DNA from: Anopheles merus
Lineage: Eukaryota > Arthropoda > Insecta > Diptera > Culicidae
NCBI RefSeq assembly: GCF_017562075.2
Contig: NC_054084.1
Location: forward strand, 31,761,158-31,825,157
Length of the DNA: 64,000 nt
Direction of reading: 5' to 3'
In this document: positions 61,456 through 64,000 of the stretch, piece by piece
Numbering within the stretch: the stretch's first letter is position 1
Layout of the letters: each line of letters starts with the position of its first letter
Program-made: the position numbers and the translations under genes
The notes under the pieces: model-generated
Told to the model about the DNA's origin: nothing
Databases searched by the model: none
The model's input: the letters and a program-made list of their open reading frames with translations, nothing else

Positions 61456-62073
61456 TAGTATGATAATTCTATGCACCTGTACAACCAATTTTGTGGTACA
61501 CTGTATGTTTGTTTGCTTCAAACTTTATTAATATCAAATGGCTGCATTTACCTTACAATAATTACCTTTTTTTTTGAATATAAATGCCCAGAAGGGGAAT
61601 GATGAAATTGGAGAACCAGGTGAAATTACCGTCTATCATGCCCATCATAATTATACGGTCTGTCATTTTAGAGTTTTTTATTGAGACACCCTCAGTCAAC
61701 GCATTCAAGCGTAAAGTTCACTTGGGGGACCTTGCTCTATTTTATTCCTGTTTTTGTGTGTAATAAATGCTATATTTTTTGTCGGTCTTCAGAACTATAC
61801 TAGAGAAATGAATTCCCTTTTAAAGGGTTATTTGTGTCGTGTTTATTCACTCCCTCCCAAATAAAACAACAAGAGCAAGAAACATTGTCATCGAACGATC
61901 TTGTTATGCGGAATGGGTCGATGTGATAAAAACAAACTAAAAAAAAAAACAGCAACCGACATCGTACGATTGCCACCGGTCGTGCCGGCACCACCGGAGA
62001 TATAATTAGAACCGGCCGTGATGGCAATGGTCGACATTTTGCCCCCCCCCCCCCCTTGCTGTCTCTCTCCTAG

Positions 62074-62268
62074 ATAGATAGACGCAACCAGCCAACCAAC
62101 CAACCAACCGACTTCGGGCACAAGATGTCAACAACCGACCTATCGGCATCGATCCGACACAACCGATGTCGGCTGATGATGCTGATGCTCTCCGATGCTC
62201 TGCTGCTGCAGCTCTTCATCCTGCCCATTATCCTGCCTACCGTGGTGTCCGGAAATGGCGCTATTTTT
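62074..62268 (+). CDS. Candidate exon encoding a signal peptide or membrane anchor
   Basis: A C-run and TCTCTCTCCTAG make a very strong acceptor ending at 62,073. The frame is open for 65 codons to a plausible donor, TTT followed by GTATGA, at 62,269. An ATG at 62,125 in good context (cacaagATG) lies 17 codons in. From it runs a stretch of about 20 hydrophobic residues with LLLQLFILPIILPTVV, then SGNG, as in a signal peptide with cleavage after Ser-Gly. The whole exon is in phase with the candidate exon at 59,405, so either ATG could start the protein. The rest of the gene would lie beyond the window, with the - strand odorant receptor inside its intron. A secreted or cell-surface protein is likely; family unknown. 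Confidence 0.45.
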
Positions 62269-63028
62269 GTATGATAGGACACATTCGTTTAGTGAGAGAA
62301 TGCTCTCGCTTCTCGGGGTCTTCAATTTCCCCTTCTCTCCATAGAAGGTGCAATGCACTGCACGGAATGAAGTGGAGTATATGTGAGTGTAGTGATAAAT
62401 ATAGTGTCTTTTTGGGGATGGGGGGTTCTGTGCCCCCAGAACGATATTGGATCGTTAGTAAATCTCCCATTTTTACATCCATCTTCCAAACCCGGCACAA
62501 TATTGATTGGTGGCCGACGAAGCAAAACTGACGTCGAATGGTGACAGGATGTCAGGGTGAAGAATAAAACACGGAAGAAAAGAAAAACAAACTAATGCTT
62601 ACAAAAGGATATAACAGAAGCGAAGGGAGAAACCCGATAGCGCTCATTGTGCCATTGGCATACAAAGTAAATCGGGTGGCAGCGCGCGCCATTATGACCG
62701 GTCGGTATGAATATTAATATGCAAAAGGCCCAAAGGCCCGAGTGCGTGTTACCACTACTACTACTACACTTTGGGACCCGTTGTTTGATGTGCCGGAGGG
62801 CCGGAGAAACCATAGCGGCCGGGGGACCTTGATTGCTAGAATAATAATGACATGTGTTGTTACCACCGGGGTGAGGCTTCTGCGTCAGGCCCTGCTGTCC
62901 GGGAGTCGCGGTGTATCAGATTCCGATTGAATTCCGATCGATAGGTGTCCTAGCGCTATATAGCGGTACGGTTTTATTACACTTTTATTCTGCTTGCTAG
63001 TGTATGTGAGTACCCTTAAATCTTGCTT
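62269..63028. other. Non-coding region before the odorant receptor 3' end
   Basis: No exon is supported. Two AATAAA words on the - strand (62,973-62,978 and 62,984-62,989) sit 40-56 bases past the odorant receptor stop and are likely poly(A) signals. A short ACT repeat occurs at about 62,752-62,767. Confidence 0.5.
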
Positions 63029-64000
63029 CTAGAATGCATCCTTCAGCACGATGAAGAACGAGTAGGACTTATTAATCATCTGCAAGGGGTAAAAAATACC
63101 GTCCAAAAAAGCTTGATATAGTTGGTTAATGGAGACAATCGCTACATACATTCTGAAACAGCTCCACATCGACGAAACAAAACTTGCCCGCCTGTATGCC
63201 GACCGGCGATTGCGTGCGATGCAGCACCATGCGCAGTCCCTGCTGGATGTCACGGTCCATCGCTGGCCATCCGCAACCGTACACGCTTTTCGAGAGCTCA
63301 ACTGCCTACGGGACCCTCCCGGGGACGTTTATGAGTTTGTGGTTAGTGTTGCTTAAAAATAGACAAAACACGCAGATGTTGGACAACGTTACCTGGGTAG
63401 AGAGACGCGTTCCAAAATAACACGCGCTAAACGTTTCGATCGTGATGACGACGAACAGTATTGCAAGATTGACAAACGTAACGCTGAGCTTATCCTTGGT
63501 GGACGACAAGGGCAGTAATTGAAGTTAACGTGTGCATATAACGTTATTCGAGCGCACCGTGCTACTTACTGCAATGGTAAAGAAGAGCATCATCAAACAC
63601 CAGATAAAGACACAAAACACGAGCTGAACCATTAGGATGGGTCGTAGAGCCTGCACGAGCAGGGCGATACAGTCGAGTGTCCGCTGATGTACATGGATAA
63701 TGTCATGCAGTTCTTTGCGGATGGACTTCTGGTTGGGCATTCGGTGCAGGTTGTCCAACTTGAGTATCACAATCTGGAGAAGCATTTCAGCGTACCGAAC
63801 AGAACATGCGATAGTAAGGACCTTCACATGCACGGTACAGGCCGTTGTGAACATCATCGGCACAATGACTGCAATGTAGAGTGTGTAGTGTAGAATGTTG
63901 GTCCGATGCTGTAGTCCGTAGAAATCTTGCTCCATGTGGAGAGAAAATTGTCGGCTTGGTACTTCCTCAGAGATATTCCAGGTACGGACAGTGTCATTTG
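63029..64000 (-). CDS. Odorant receptor (7tm_6 family), 5' end outside the window
   Basis: Exons (reading down) from beyond 64000 to 63570, then 63494-63393, 63305-63150 and 63079-63029, all joined in phase 0, give the last 246 residues or so. Insect odorant receptors are seven-pass membrane proteins with a cytoplasmic N terminus that pair with the Orco co-receptor to form odour-gated cation channels in sensory neuron dendrites. The segment holds the last membrane spans, such as LHYTLYIAVIVPMMF, LMVQLVFCVFIWCLMMLFF and FVNLAILFVVITIETFSACY. It ends with the typical C-terminal signature FQN/MINKSYSFFIVLKDAF. Introns are short (75, 87 and 70 bases). The frame is still open at 64,000, so upstream exons lie outside. 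The exact receptor number cannot be read from sequence alone. Confidence 0.93.

Larger units (their letters stand above)
59444..62073. other. Probable intron rich in short transposons
   Basis: A/T-rich sequence with no coding frame. It holds two TA-flanked MITEs (60,191-60,593 and 61,172-61,455) and a tRNA-derived SINE (60,664-60,922), listed separately. Such a concentration of inserts fits a long intron between the donor at 59,444 and the acceptor ending at 62,073. Confidence 0.45.

Overview
This is eukaryotic, almost certainly mosquito DNA (Anopheles-like). The genes are split by many short GT-AG introns of about 60-110 bp plus a few long ones. Codon third positions in the exons are rich in G/C. 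Non-coding DNA is full of (CA)n, (GA)n and homopolymer tracts, short inverted-repeat transposons (MITEs) and a tRNA-derived SINE. The gene families present (insect odorant receptor, ZAD zinc finger, obstructor-type chitin-binding protein) are insect families. Species is inferred from overall character, not from a search.

Layout. Positions 1-33,897 hold no gene I can recognise. The region has scattered splice-like signals on the + strand: a candidate small exon at 857-952, a candidate first coding exon at 3,574-3,657 whose acceptor is fused directly to a donor (recursive-splice-like), and a strong acceptor with a candidate exon at 29,211-29,504. It also has a palindromic MITE at 9,633-9,875, another at 22,131-22,480 inside a degenerate tandem repeat, and a 71-unit (CA)n tract. 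From 33,898 to 48,622 lies a cluster of three + strand genes of glycosyltransferase family 49 (the LARGE/B4GAT1-like family): an older eight-exon member (34,380-40,007) and two near-identical three-exon tandem copies (44,477-46,435 and 46,729-48,622). Next comes a - strand secreted protein with three peritrophin-A chitin-binding domains (48,851-50,424), then a + strand ZAD/C2H2 zinc-finger protein (51,743-53,760) and a + strand 1-acylglycerol-3-phosphate acyltransferase (54,799-56,230). From about 57,700 the DNA looks like the leader of a further + strand gene, with a tiny candidate coding exon at 59,405-59,443 and an exon encoding a signal-peptide-like segment at 62,074-62,268; the body of that gene would lie outside the window. 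The window ends in the 3' half of a - strand odorant receptor (63,029-64,000).

How it works together. The three GT49 enzymes are predicted Golgi type II membrane proteins acting on glycans. The two recent copies share introns and 3' flanks, and the second lacks the start codon used by the first, yet their splice phases are interchangeable. The remaining genes (cuticle or peritrophic matrix protein, transcription factor, lipid enzyme, receptor) are functionally unrelated neighbours, as is normal for an insect chromosome arm.
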